Source of the DNA: Microbacterium hatanonis
GTDB taxonomy: Bacteria > Actinomycetota > Actinomycetes > Actinomycetales > Microbacteriaceae
Assembly (NCBI RefSeq): GCF_008017415.1
Contig: NZ_VRSV01000001.1
Coordinates: 1,674,001-1,738,000 of the forward strand
Direction of reading: 5' to 3'
Length of the DNA stretch: 64,000 bases
Under the pieces are notes generated by a model. The model made no database searches, had not been told where the DNA came from, and worked only from the letters and a program-made list of their open reading frames with translations. Shown one piece after another: positions 35,157 through 41,789 of the stretch. Made by a program: the position numbers and the translations under genes. Within the stretch, counting starts at the first letter, position 1. The number at the start of each line of letters is the position of its first letter.

Positions 35157-35192
35157 AGAAGCCGTTTCCGGAGAAATCCGGAAGCGGCTTCT
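35157..35192. terminator. terminator hairpin after tRNA-fMet
   Basis: 15-bp stem with one G-T pair: AGAAGCCGTTTCCGG (35157-35171) against 35178-35192, loop AGAAAT. It begins 16 nt after the tRNA. There is no T tract, but TTCT and TTTC follow. Confidence 0.75.
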
Positions 35193-35221
35193 GGCATTTC
35201 GCGGTCGTGTTTCTCCGCCCG

Positions 35222-35287
35222 TTCGGGGCGCCCTTCTTCTTTCGGGGCGCGCAATCCCACGCCCCGATTCGAGGAACGCGCCCCGAG
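35222..35287. repeat. 19-nt-phased four-arm palindromic element 5
   Basis: Direct copies TTCGGGGCGC at 35222 and 35241 (19 nt). Inverted copies ACGCCCCGAT at 35259 and GCGCCCCGAG at 35278 (19 nt). All are symmetric about 35254.5. The outer arms match 9 of 10 and the inner arms 8 of 10. It follows the tRNA terminator. The rest of the gap (35288-35411) holds only a doubtful short reading frame discussed in the findings. Confidence 0.75.
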
Positions 35288-35411
35288 CCGGGGCACGTCG
35301 CAGCGGCGGTGGGCGCACCCCGCGTGGTGGCGTGGAACCTCCGCGCGCTGCTGCACGAGAAGACGCGGATGCTTCCCCGCGGGCGCATCGCCTACTTCTG
35401 ATCCGCGGGCC

Positions 35412-35891
35412 TCAGCTGGGGTCTACGGCCTCGCCCAGCTCGGTCATGAAACTCGAGATCACCGCGAGCTCGTCGTCGGAGTACCGGGCCGTGACCCCTC
35501 TCATCGCCCCGAGATGGGCGCCGAAGTGCCGGGAGAATTCGCGGCGCGACGCCTCCGTGAGAACGACGATGCGCGCGCGGCGGTCATGCGGGTGCGGTCG
35601 TCTCTCGATGTGCCCCAGCGCAGACAGCCGATCGAGGAGCTTGGTCGTCGATGCCGTCGAGATGCGCAGGTGGCGGGCCAGATCATGAGGGCTCACCGAC
35701 TGCCCGCGCTGTTCGCGGACGATCAGCATGCGCAGCGCCGCGAGGTCGCTGGCATTCATGTCCATGTCGTCCTTCATGCCCCCGTGCATACGATCGAGAG
35801 CATCGCTGAGTGCGCGCACCGCGCGGAGTGCTTCGCGCACACTCTCATCGGTCGGCGTACGCTCGGAGACCCGGTCGGTCACTGTGGACAC
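35412..35891 (-). CDS. MarR-family transcriptional regulator (CrtR-like)
   Basis: Winged-helix repressor type, about 159 residues. The DNA-binding part is VSPHDLARHLRISTASTTKLLDRLSALGHIERRPHPHDRRARIVVLTEASRR, a standard MarR recognition helix and wing. It is divergent from the carotenoid operon with 63 bp between starts, the same arrangement as crtR in Corynebacterium glutamicum, where the MarR protein represses crt genes and responds to geranylgeranyl diphosphate. That role is inferred here. Start: GTG at 35891 sits 1 nt from the AGGAG; GTG at 35882 has AGGAG about 10 nt upstream and may be the true start. Confidence 0.9.
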   Translation of the reverse strand: MSTVTDRVSERTPTDESVREALRAVRALSDALDRMHGGMKDDMDMNASDLAALRMLIVREQRGQSVSPHDLARHLRISTASTTKLLDRLSALGHIERRPHPHDRRARIVVLTEASRREFSRHFGAHLGAMRGVTARYSDDELAVISSFMTELGEAVDPS

Positions 35892-35954
35892 TCTCCTCGT
35901 ACCGCTTGTATGCTCGAATGAAGTCGCTAGCTAATCTAGCAAAATGGAGGCACG
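35892..35954. promoter_or_regulatory. crt/MarR divergent control region with candidate operator
   Basis: For idi: TTGTAT (35906-35911), 16 nt, TAGCTA (35928-35933) as a possible -35/-10 pair, then GGAGG (35946-35950) 4 nt before the GTG. The inverted repeat GCTAG-CTAAT-CTAGC (35926-35940) overlaps the -10, a good place for repressor binding. The MarR gene reads away from the same region. Confidence 0.55.
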
Positions 35955-36506
35955 GTGAGCGAGACCGAATACGTCGTGCTGGTAGACGACGACGGCCAGC
36001 CGATCGGGACGGCGCCGAAGAGCACTGTCCACGGGACCGACACCGCTCTCCACCTTGCATTCTCCTGCCATGTCGTCAACGACGCAGGACAGGTACTCGT
36101 CTCCCGCCGCGCTCTCGGCAAGAAGACCTGGCCCGGCGTATGGACGAACTCGTTCTGCGGGCACCCCCAGCCGGGCGAAGCGATCGTCGACGCCGTGCAT
36201 CGTCGCGCGGCGTTCGAGCTGGGCATCACCATCGACGACGTCGAGCTCGCCCTGCCCGATTTCCGGTACCGAGCCATCGACGCCTCCGGGATCGTCGAAT
36301 ACGAGATCTGCCCGGTCTACACCGCGTTCACCGCGGTGGAACCGCGACCCCACCCCGACGAGGTCGTCGACACCCGATGGGTCGACCCCCTCGATCTCGC
36401 CTCATCGCTCATCGCCACACCCTGGGCGTTCAGCCCCTGGCTCGTCCTCCAGGCCGAGCAGCTCCCCCTCCTCGCCCACCAGATAGATAGTCTCCGAGCC
36501 CCGTGA
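35955..36506 (+). CDS. idi: isopentenyl-diphosphate delta-isomerase type 1
   Basis: Nudix-type isomerase interconverting IPP and DMAPP, feeding the carotenoid pathway. 183 residues. The catalytic Cys is in WTNSFCGHPQPGE and the metal/acid residues in EYEICPVY. LHLAFSCHVVNDAGQVLVSRRALGKKTWPGVW is the usual N-terminal half. First gene of the crt operon; it overlaps crtE by 4 bp (GTGA). Confidence 0.97.
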   Translation: MSETEYVVLVDDDGQPIGTAPKSTVHGTDTALHLAFSCHVVNDAGQVLVSRRALGKKTWPGVWTNSFCGHPQPGEAIVDAVHRRAAFELGITIDDVELALPDFRYRAIDASGIVEYEICPVYTAFTAVEPRPHPDEVVDTRWVDPLDLASSLIATPWAFSPWLVLQAEQLPLLAHQIDSLRAP

Positions 36507-37573
36507 TCACCCTGCCCCACGCCCCCCTCGCCCGAGCCGGCATAGACGCCGCCATCGACGCGAGCCTGCGACGACTGCGCGAACGAGCCGCTGCCGTCGA
36601 TCCCGTCGTCGATGCCCTGGCCGCGGCGATCGAACGCGCCACCAGCGGAGGCAAGCGCTTCCGACCGGCCCTCGTCGTCGCCGCGTTCGAGACCCTCGGG
36701 GGCACTGCCGACGAGACCCCCGCCCTCTTCCCCGTCGCCGCTGCGTTCGAGCTGCTGCATACGGCGTTCGTCGTTCACGATGACGTGATCGACCACGACA
36801 CCCACCGTCGCGGTGCGCTGAACATCGCCGGCGAATTCCGGGCACGCGGGACCATCCGAGGGGCGGATGCGGCGGGTGCCGCGCTCCTCGGCGACGCGGC
36901 CGGGATCCTCGCCGGCGATCTGCTGCTCCACGAGGCGATGCGCGCGGTCGCTCTCGCCGATCTCGACGCGACCGCCCGTGCCGACCTGTTCGAGCTGATG
37001 GACGAGGCCGTGCTGGTGTCCACCGCCGGCGAGCTGGCCGACGTGGAGAACTCCGTCACCCAGGGCGAGCTGCTCGACGCCGACGACATCCTCCTCGCCA
37101 CGGCGAATAAGACGGCGGTGTACTCGTTCTCCGCACCGCTCGAGGCCGGCGCCGTGCTCGCCGGCGCCCCGACCGAGTCTCGAAGGGCGTTGCGACGCTT
37201 CGGCGAGAAACTCGGTCTCGGCTACCAGCTGGTCGACGACCTCATCGGGGCATTCGGCTCGGCCGCGGTCGCAGGACGTCGCGAGGGCGGTGACCTCCAC
37301 GAGGCCAAGCAGACGCCGCTGATCGCACTCGCCCGTCAGAGCGAGAACTGGCCGGAGGTCGCCGACGCCCTCTCCGAGGCGCACACCGGTCCGGTGGCGA
37401 TCCGTGCGGCCCAACGCGCCCTGGCGGCATCCGGCGCACGAGCGCGGATGGAATCGCTGGTCGCCGAGACCCTCGATTCGGCGCGCGCGACGGTCGACGC
37501 ATCCCTCCTCCCCGACGCGACCAGGGCCATGCTGTTCGAGCTCGCCGACGCCGTGCAGGATCGCATCCCGTGA
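36503..37573 (+). CDS. crtE: geranylgeranyl diphosphate synthase
   Basis: Trans-isoprenyl diphosphate synthase making C20 GGPP. 356 residues. The first Asp-rich motif is VHDDVIDHDTHRRG and the second is in YQLVDDLIGAFG; GGKRFRPALVVAAF is the IPP-binding N-terminal motif. The second Asp motif is less Asp-rich (DDLIGAFGS) than the usual DDxxD. It is coupled to idi and crtB by 4-bp overlaps. Confidence 0.95.
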   Translation: MITLPHAPLARAGIDAAIDASLRRLRERAAAVDPVVDALAAAIERATSGGKRFRPALVVAAFETLGGTADETPALFPVAAAFELLHTAFVVHDDVIDHDTHRRGALNIAGEFRARGTIRGADAAGAALLGDAAGILAGDLLLHEAMRAVALADLDATARADLFELMDEAVLVSTAGELADVENSVTQGELLDADDILLATANKTAVYSFSAPLEAGAVLAGAPTESRRALRRFGEKLGLGYQLVDDLIGAFGSAAVAGRREGGDLHEAKQTPLIALARQSENWPEVADALSEAHTGPVAIRAAQRALAASGARARMESLVAETLDSARATVDASLLPDATRAMLFELADAVQDRIP

Positions 37574-38433
37574 GCCATGCCCCGACCGGCCTCGCGCTGT
37601 ACGACCGCACGGCCGACGACGCTGCCGCGGCCGTCATCTCCCGATATTCGACATCGTTCGCGCTCGCTTGTCGTCTGCTCGGCCCGCGCGTGCGTCCGCA
37701 CGTACGCAACATCTACGCGCTCGTGCGCGTCGCGGACGAGATCGTCGACGGGCCCGCCGCAGACGCGGGTCTGAGCCGCGACGATCAGCGCAGCGTGCTC
37801 GACGCCCTCGAGCGGGACACCCTCTCTGCGATCGGATCGGGCTTCAGCGCCAACCTCGTGGTGCACGCCTTCGCGCGGTCGGCTCGCGCCGGCGAGATCA
37901 CCGCCGCCCTCGTCGAGCCGTTCTTCTCATCGATGCGCACCGACCTCGACGTCGTCGAGCACGACGAGGCCTCGCATGCCGCATACGTGTTCGGGTCGGC
38001 CGAGGTGGTGGGTCTCATGTGCCTGCAGGTCTTCGTGAACGCGGATGCGGTGCCGAAGGGCCGCCCCGACGAGGAGCTCGTCGACGGCGCCCGGCGTCTG
38101 GGGCGCGCCTTCCAGGACGTGAACTTCCTCCGCGACCTCGACGACGACGCCGGCCGCCTCGGTCGCGACTACCTCAACGGGGCCGCCGACACGGTTCGAC
38201 GGGTCGACGTGCTCGACGGGATCGACGCCGATCTCGCTGCCGCCGCCGCGGTCATCCCCCGTCTGCCGGCCGACGTGCGGGGAGCGGTCTGGACGGCGCA
38301 TCACCTGTTCGCCGAACTGTCGCGCAGACTGCGTGCCACCTCACCCGGGGCCCCGCGCGTGCGCGTGCCCGACACCGCGAAGGCGACCATCGCCCTGCGC
38401 GCCATGATGAAAGCTCGAGAGGCCTCCCGATGA
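37570..38433 (+). CDS. crtB: phytoene synthase
   Basis: Head-to-head condensation of two GGPP to phytoene. 287 residues. The two Asp motifs are VADEIVDGPA and FLRDLDDDAGRLGRDY, and the N-terminal YSTSFALACRLLGPRVRPHVRNIYALVR is typical. It starts with GTG overlapping the crtE stop and overlaps crtI by 4 bp. Confidence 0.97.
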   Translation: MSHAPTGLALYDRTADDAAAAVISRYSTSFALACRLLGPRVRPHVRNIYALVRVADEIVDGPAADAGLSRDDQRSVLDALERDTLSAIGSGFSANLVVHAFARSARAGEITAALVEPFFSSMRTDLDVVEHDEASHAAYVFGSAEVVGLMCLQVFVNADAVPKGRPDEELVDGARRLGRAFQDVNFLRDLDDDAGRLGRDYLNGAADTVRRVDVLDGIDADLAAAAAVIPRLPADVRGAVWTAHHLFAELSRRLRATSPGAPRVRVPDTAKATIALRAMMKAREASR

Positions 38434-39977
38434 CCCGCAAGACCGTGATCGTGGGCGGCGGTATCGCCGGGCTGGCGACGGCCGCGCTCCTCGCCGAGGA
38501 GGGCGACGACGTCGTACTGCTCGAGGCGCGCGCCGAACTCGGCGGTCGTGCCGGATCGTGGTCGAGCGACGGTTTCCGGTTCGACACCGGGCCCAGCTGG
38601 TACCTGATGCCTGAGGTGTTCGACCACTTCTTCCACCTGCTCGGCACATCGGCCGAGAAGGAGCTCGATCTGGTGCGCCTCGACCCGGCGTACCGCATCT
38701 ACAGCGGCGACGACGCACCCGTCGACGTCGTGTCCGGGCGCGAGGCGTCGACCGCGCTGTTCGAGTCGATCGAGCCCGGTGCGGGCGGCAGACTCGACGC
38801 CTACCTCGACTCCGCTGCCGACGCGTACGAGCTCGCCGTCTCGCGCTTCCTCTACGACCCGTATACGACGACGGAGGGGCTCCGCGACCCGGCGCTCCTC
38901 AAGCGACTGCCGACGCTGCTGCCGCTGCTCGCGCGCACCCTCTCGTCGCACATCGAGAAGCGCTTCACCGACCGTCGTCTCCGCCAGATCCTCGGTTATC
39001 CCGCGGTCTTCCTCGGCGGCTCGCCCTATGCCGTGCCGAGCCTGTACCACCTCATGAGCCACCTCGACCTCGACGACGGCGTGCTCTACCCGCGCGGCGG
39101 ATTCGTCGAGGTCATCGCCGCCATCGAGCGCCTCGCACGAGCCCGCGGCGTGCGGGTGGAGACCGACGCTGAGGTGTCGCGCATCGTCACGGAGGGCGGC
39201 GAGGTCACCGGCGTCGAGCTCGAAGACGGCCGCTTCATCGCGGCCGACCATGTCGTGTCCACCGCCGACCTGCACCACACCGAGACGAAGCTCCTCGCCG
39301 AGAAGGAGCGCACCTACCCCGAGAAGTGGTGGGACAAGCGCGTCCCCAGCTTCGGGGCTCTCCTCGTGCTCCTGGGCGTGCGGGGCGAACTCCCCCAGCT
39401 CGCGCACCACACCCTGGTGTTCACCGAGGACTGGCGATCGAACTTCGAGGCGATCTTCGGCAAGGACACCCGCATTCCCGACCCGGCCTCGCTCTACGTC
39501 TGCCGCCCCAGCGCGACGGACACGGGTGTGGCCCCGGAGGGGTTCGAGAATCTGTTCGTGCTCGTGCCCGTCCCCTCCGACCCCTCGCTGGGGCACGGGG
39601 GCGTCGACGGTGACGGCGACGCCCTCATCGAGGCGGCCGCCGACCAGGTCATCGCGCAGATCGCCGAGACCTGCGGCATCCCCGACCTCGCCGAGCGCAT
39701 CGTGGTGCGGCGCACCATCTCGCCCGGCGACTTCGAAGCCGACCTGCACACCTGGCGCGGCAACGCTCTCGGCCTCGCGCACACGCTGAACCAGAGCGCC
39801 ATGTTCCGCCCGAAGAACGCCTCCCGTCGCGTGGCGGGGCTGTCGTACGCCGGCGGATCAGCGCTGCCCGGGATCGGCCTGCCGATGTGCCTCATCTCGG
39901 CCGAACTCGTGGTCAAGCGCCTCCGTGGCGACTCCTCGCCCGGGCCGCTGCCCGAACCTGCCCGCTCGGCGGTGTGA
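38430..39977 (+). CDS. crtI: phytoene desaturase (lycopene-forming)
   Basis: FAD-dependent CrtI-type desaturase converting phytoene to lycopene. 515 residues. TVIVGGGIAGLATAALLAEEGDDVVLLEARAELGGRAGS is the FAD Rossmann motif and FDTGPSWYLMPEVFDHFF follows. The C-terminal YAGGSALPGIGLPMCLISAELVVKRL is the carotenoid-dehydrogenase signature. The ATG overlaps the crtB stop (ATGA); the frame is also open far upstream, but that is crtB in another frame. Confidence 0.96.
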   Translation: MTRKTVIVGGGIAGLATAALLAEEGDDVVLLEARAELGGRAGSWSSDGFRFDTGPSWYLMPEVFDHFFHLLGTSAEKELDLVRLDPAYRIYSGDDAPVDVVSGREASTALFESIEPGAGGRLDAYLDSAADAYELAVSRFLYDPYTTTEGLRDPALLKRLPTLLPLLARTLSSHIEKRFTDRRLRQILGYPAVFLGGSPYAVPSLYHLMSHLDLDDGVLYPRGGFVEVIAAIERLARARGVRVETDAEVSRIVTEGGEVTGVELEDGRFIAADHVVSTADLHHTETKLLAEKERTYPEKWWDKRVPSFGALLVLLGVRGELPQLAHHTLVFTEDWRSNFEAIFGKDTRIPDPASLYVCRPSATDTGVAPEGFENLFVLVPVPSDPSLGHGGVDGDGDALIEAAADQVIAQIAETCGIPDLAERIVVRRTISPGDFEADLHTWRGNALGLAHTLNQSAMFRPKNASRRVAGLSYAGGSALPGIGLPMCLISAELVVKRLRGDSSPGPLPEPARSAV

Positions 39978-39981
39978 CCGC

Positions 39982-40317
39982 GTGCCAGGGCTGTACCTCC
40001 TCGCGATCCTGCTCTCGTTCGGCGGCATCGCCGCGATCGACGCGCGCTGGCGACTCGTGGTGCGCGATGCGCCGATCCGCACCGCGATCACCGTCGTCGT
40101 CGGCACGCTCTTCTTCGTCGTATGGGATCTCGTGGGCATCGCCACCGGCGTCTTCGTCAAGGGAGACAGCCCGCTGCTGATCGGTGTCGAGCTTGCTCCG
40201 CACCTCCCGCTCGAGGAGCCCGTCTTCCTCGCCTTCCTCTGTTACCTCGCGCTGGTCGCCTGGGCGGCGGCGGAACGGATGCTGCGCCGCCGGCGCGCGC
40301 GGACGGAGCACTCGTGA
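39982..40317 (+). CDS. crtYe: C50 carotenoid cyclase subunit (CrtYe/LbtA type)
   Basis: Small membrane protein of 111 residues with three hydrophobic spans; lycopene-cyclase-domain family. LSFGGIAAIDARWRL and LPLEEPVFLAFLCYLALVAW, with Glu-Glu-Pro, are typical of the first subunit of the heterodimeric cyclase. It starts GTG 4 nt after the crtI stop. Whether the ring is epsilon (decaprenoxanthin), gamma (sarcinaxanthin) or beta (C.p. 450) cannot be told from sequence by eye. Confidence 0.9.
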   Translation: MPGLYLLAILLSFGGIAAIDARWRLVVRDAPIRTAITVVVGTLFFVVWDLVGIATGVFVKGDSPLLIGVELAPHLPLEEPVFLAFLCYLALVAWAAAERMLRRRRARTEHS

Positions 40318-40622
40318 CGTATCCGCTGATGATCCTGCCGTTCGTCGCACTCACGATCGTGGTCACGGGAGTAAGCGCTGTGCGTCCCGGATTCGGCCGG
40401 CGTATCGCCGCATCCGCCCTCGGCGCGGTCGTGCTCGTCGTATTGACAGCCATCTTCGACAACGTCATGATCGCCCTCGACCTGTTCACCTATCCCCCCG
40501 AGCACCTCAGCGGGCTCCGCATCGGGCTCGCCCCGCTGGAGGACTTCTCCTACCCCGTGTGCGCGGCCTTCCTGATCCCCGCCGTGTTCGCCCTCATCTC
40601 CCGCCGGAAGGACTCCGCGTGA
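40314..40622 (+). CDS. crtYf: C50 carotenoid cyclase subunit (CrtYf/LbtB type)
   Basis: Second cyclase subunit, 102 residues, three spans. TAIFDNVMIALDLFTYPPEHLSGLRIGLAPLEDFSYPVCAAFLIPAV contains the conserved FDN and PxEDF(S/A)Y motifs of the lycopene-cyclase domain. GTG overlaps the crtYe stop and the gene overlaps crtEb by 4 bp. Confidence 0.92.
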   Translation: MTYPLMILPFVALTIVVTGVSAVRPGFGRRIAASALGAVVLVVLTAIFDNVMIALDLFTYPPEHLSGLRIGLAPLEDFSYPVCAAFLIPAVFALISRRKDSA

Positions 40623-41509
40623 CCTCCCCCGCCCTCACCCCCGCGCGGGTGGTGCGCGAGCTGTTCGTCTCCTCGCGTCCGGTCAGCTGGATCAACACCG
40701 CCTATCCGTTCGCCGCCGCATACCTGCTGGCCGTTCGGGAGATCGATCTCACCCTCGCGATCGGCACGCTCTTCTTCCTCGTGCCGTACAACCTCGCGAT
40801 GTACGGCGTGAACGACGTCTTCGACTACGAGTCGGATCTGCGCAACCCGCGCAAGGGCGGTGCCCACGGAGCGGTGCTCGATCGACGAATGCATCGCATC
40901 ACGCTGTGGGCGGCGGCGCTGTCTTGCCTGCCGTTCGTCGTGTACCTCGTCGCCGTCGGATCCCCGCTGTCGTGGCTCGTGCTCGCCGCGAGCCTCTTCT
41001 TCGTCGTCTTCTACTCGGCGCCGCCTCTGCGCCTCAAGGAGCGGCCGTTCGCCGACTCGGTGACCAGCAGCATCCACTTCTTCTCCCCCGCCGTCTACGG
41101 CCTCGTCCTCGCGGGCGCGACGTGGACCTGGCAACTCGCGGCCATCATCGTCGCCTTCGCCCTGTGGGGCATCGCCTCCCATGCGTTCGGCGCCGTGCAG
41201 GACGTCGTGGCCGACCGCGCGGCCGACATCTCCTCGATCGCGACGTCTCGCGGCGCGCGGTGGACCGTGCGCTTCGCGATCGGATGCTACGCGGCCTCCG
41301 GCGTCGTGATGCTCGCCTCGGCGTGGCCCGGTCCTCTCGCGGCCCTGCTCGTCGTTCCCTACCTCGTGGTCGTCTGGCCGTTCCGCAGCGTCACCGACGA
41401 CACCGCGGAAACGGCCACGCGCGGCTGGCGGCGCTTCCTCTGGGTGAACCAGCTCGCCGGCTTCGGCGCGACGCTGCTGCTCATCTGGTGGGCCCTCCTC
41501 CCGGCCTGA
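40619..41509 (+). CDS. crtEb: lycopene elongase (CrtEb/LbtC, UbiA family)
   Basis: UbiA-type prenyltransferase adding two C5 units to lycopene to give C50 flavuxanthin-type products. 296 residues, about eight spans. The two Asp-rich motifs are NDVFDYESD and AVQDVVADRAADI, and SSRPVSWINTAYPFAAAYLLA opens the protein as in characterised elongases. It is the last gene of the operon. Confidence 0.95.
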   Translation: MTSPALTPARVVRELFVSSRPVSWINTAYPFAAAYLLAVREIDLTLAIGTLFFLVPYNLAMYGVNDVFDYESDLRNPRKGGAHGAVLDRRMHRITLWAAALSCLPFVVYLVAVGSPLSWLVLAASLFFVVFYSAPPLRLKERPFADSVTSSIHFFSPAVYGLVLAGATWTWQLAAIIVAFALWGIASHAFGAVQDVVADRAADISSIATSRGARWTVRFAIGCYAASGVVMLASAWPGPLAALLVVPYLVVVWPFRSVTDDTAETATRGWRRFLWVNQLAGFGATLLLIWWALLPA

Positions 41510-41518
41510 CCCTCCGCC

Positions 41519-41638
41519 CGCCGCACCCGCCGCGCCCGCCGCACCCACCGCGCCCGCCGCACCCACCGCGCCCGCCGCATGCACCGCGCCCGCCGCATGC
41601 ACCGCGCCCGCCGCGCCCGCCGCGCCCGCCGCGCCCGC
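41519..41638. repeat. 18-bp GC-rich tandem array
   Basis: About 6.7 copies of an 18-bp unit: CGCCGCACCCGCCGCGCC once, CGCCGCACCCACCGCGCC twice, CGCCGCATGCACCGCGCC twice, CGCCGCGCCCGCCGCGCC once, then 12 nt of a seventh. The paired variants suggest recent duplication. It begins 10 nt after the crtEb stop. It is not CRISPR: units are contiguous, with no spacers. Confidence 0.9.
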
Positions 41639-41707
41639 GAGACTCCATCGTGGCTGCGAGACTGCCCGCGTCGCCCGCAGTCTAGTAGCCCGGATGAAGT
41701 CTCGCGG
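41635..41707. repeat. 19-nt-phased four-arm palindromic element 4
   Basis: Direct copies GCGAGACT start at 41637 and 41656 (19 nt). Inverted copies AGTCTAGT and AGTCTCGC start at 41679 and 41698 (19 nt). All are symmetric about 41671. The outer arms CCGCGAGACTCCATC (41635-41649) and 41693-41707 match 14 of 15. One arm is identical over 15 nt to an arm of the element at 4.7 kb. It lies between the 18-bp array and the terminator. Confidence 0.78.
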
Positions 41708-41743
41708 TCGTGAGGGGTACGGGGGCCCGGGGGTACGAACGAC

Positions 41744-41782
41744 GAAGGCCCCGCCCCCGATCGCATCGGGGGCGGGGCCTTC
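41744..41782. terminator. bidirectional terminator
   Basis: An 18-bp perfect stem: GAAGGCCCCGCCCCCGAT (41744-41761) against 41765-41782, 3-nt loop CGC. It separates the convergent crt operon and UPF0182 gene. Confidence 0.88.
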
Positions 41783-41789
41783 TCGAGGA

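Noticed and set aside
35048..35356. Minus-strand frames over the initiator tRNA with peptides like GQDLNLRPLGYEPSELPNCSTPR and GTGFEPATSGL
   Set aside because: These are the well-known false translations of tRNA genes read on the antisense strand.
40550..41602. 350-residue minus-strand frame with an AAGAV repeat N-terminus
   Set aside because: The repeats are a translation of the 18-bp GC array and the rest is antisense to crtEb.
41519..41638. CRISPR array
   Set aside because: Units are contiguous 18-mers without unique spacers, and no cas genes are present in the window.
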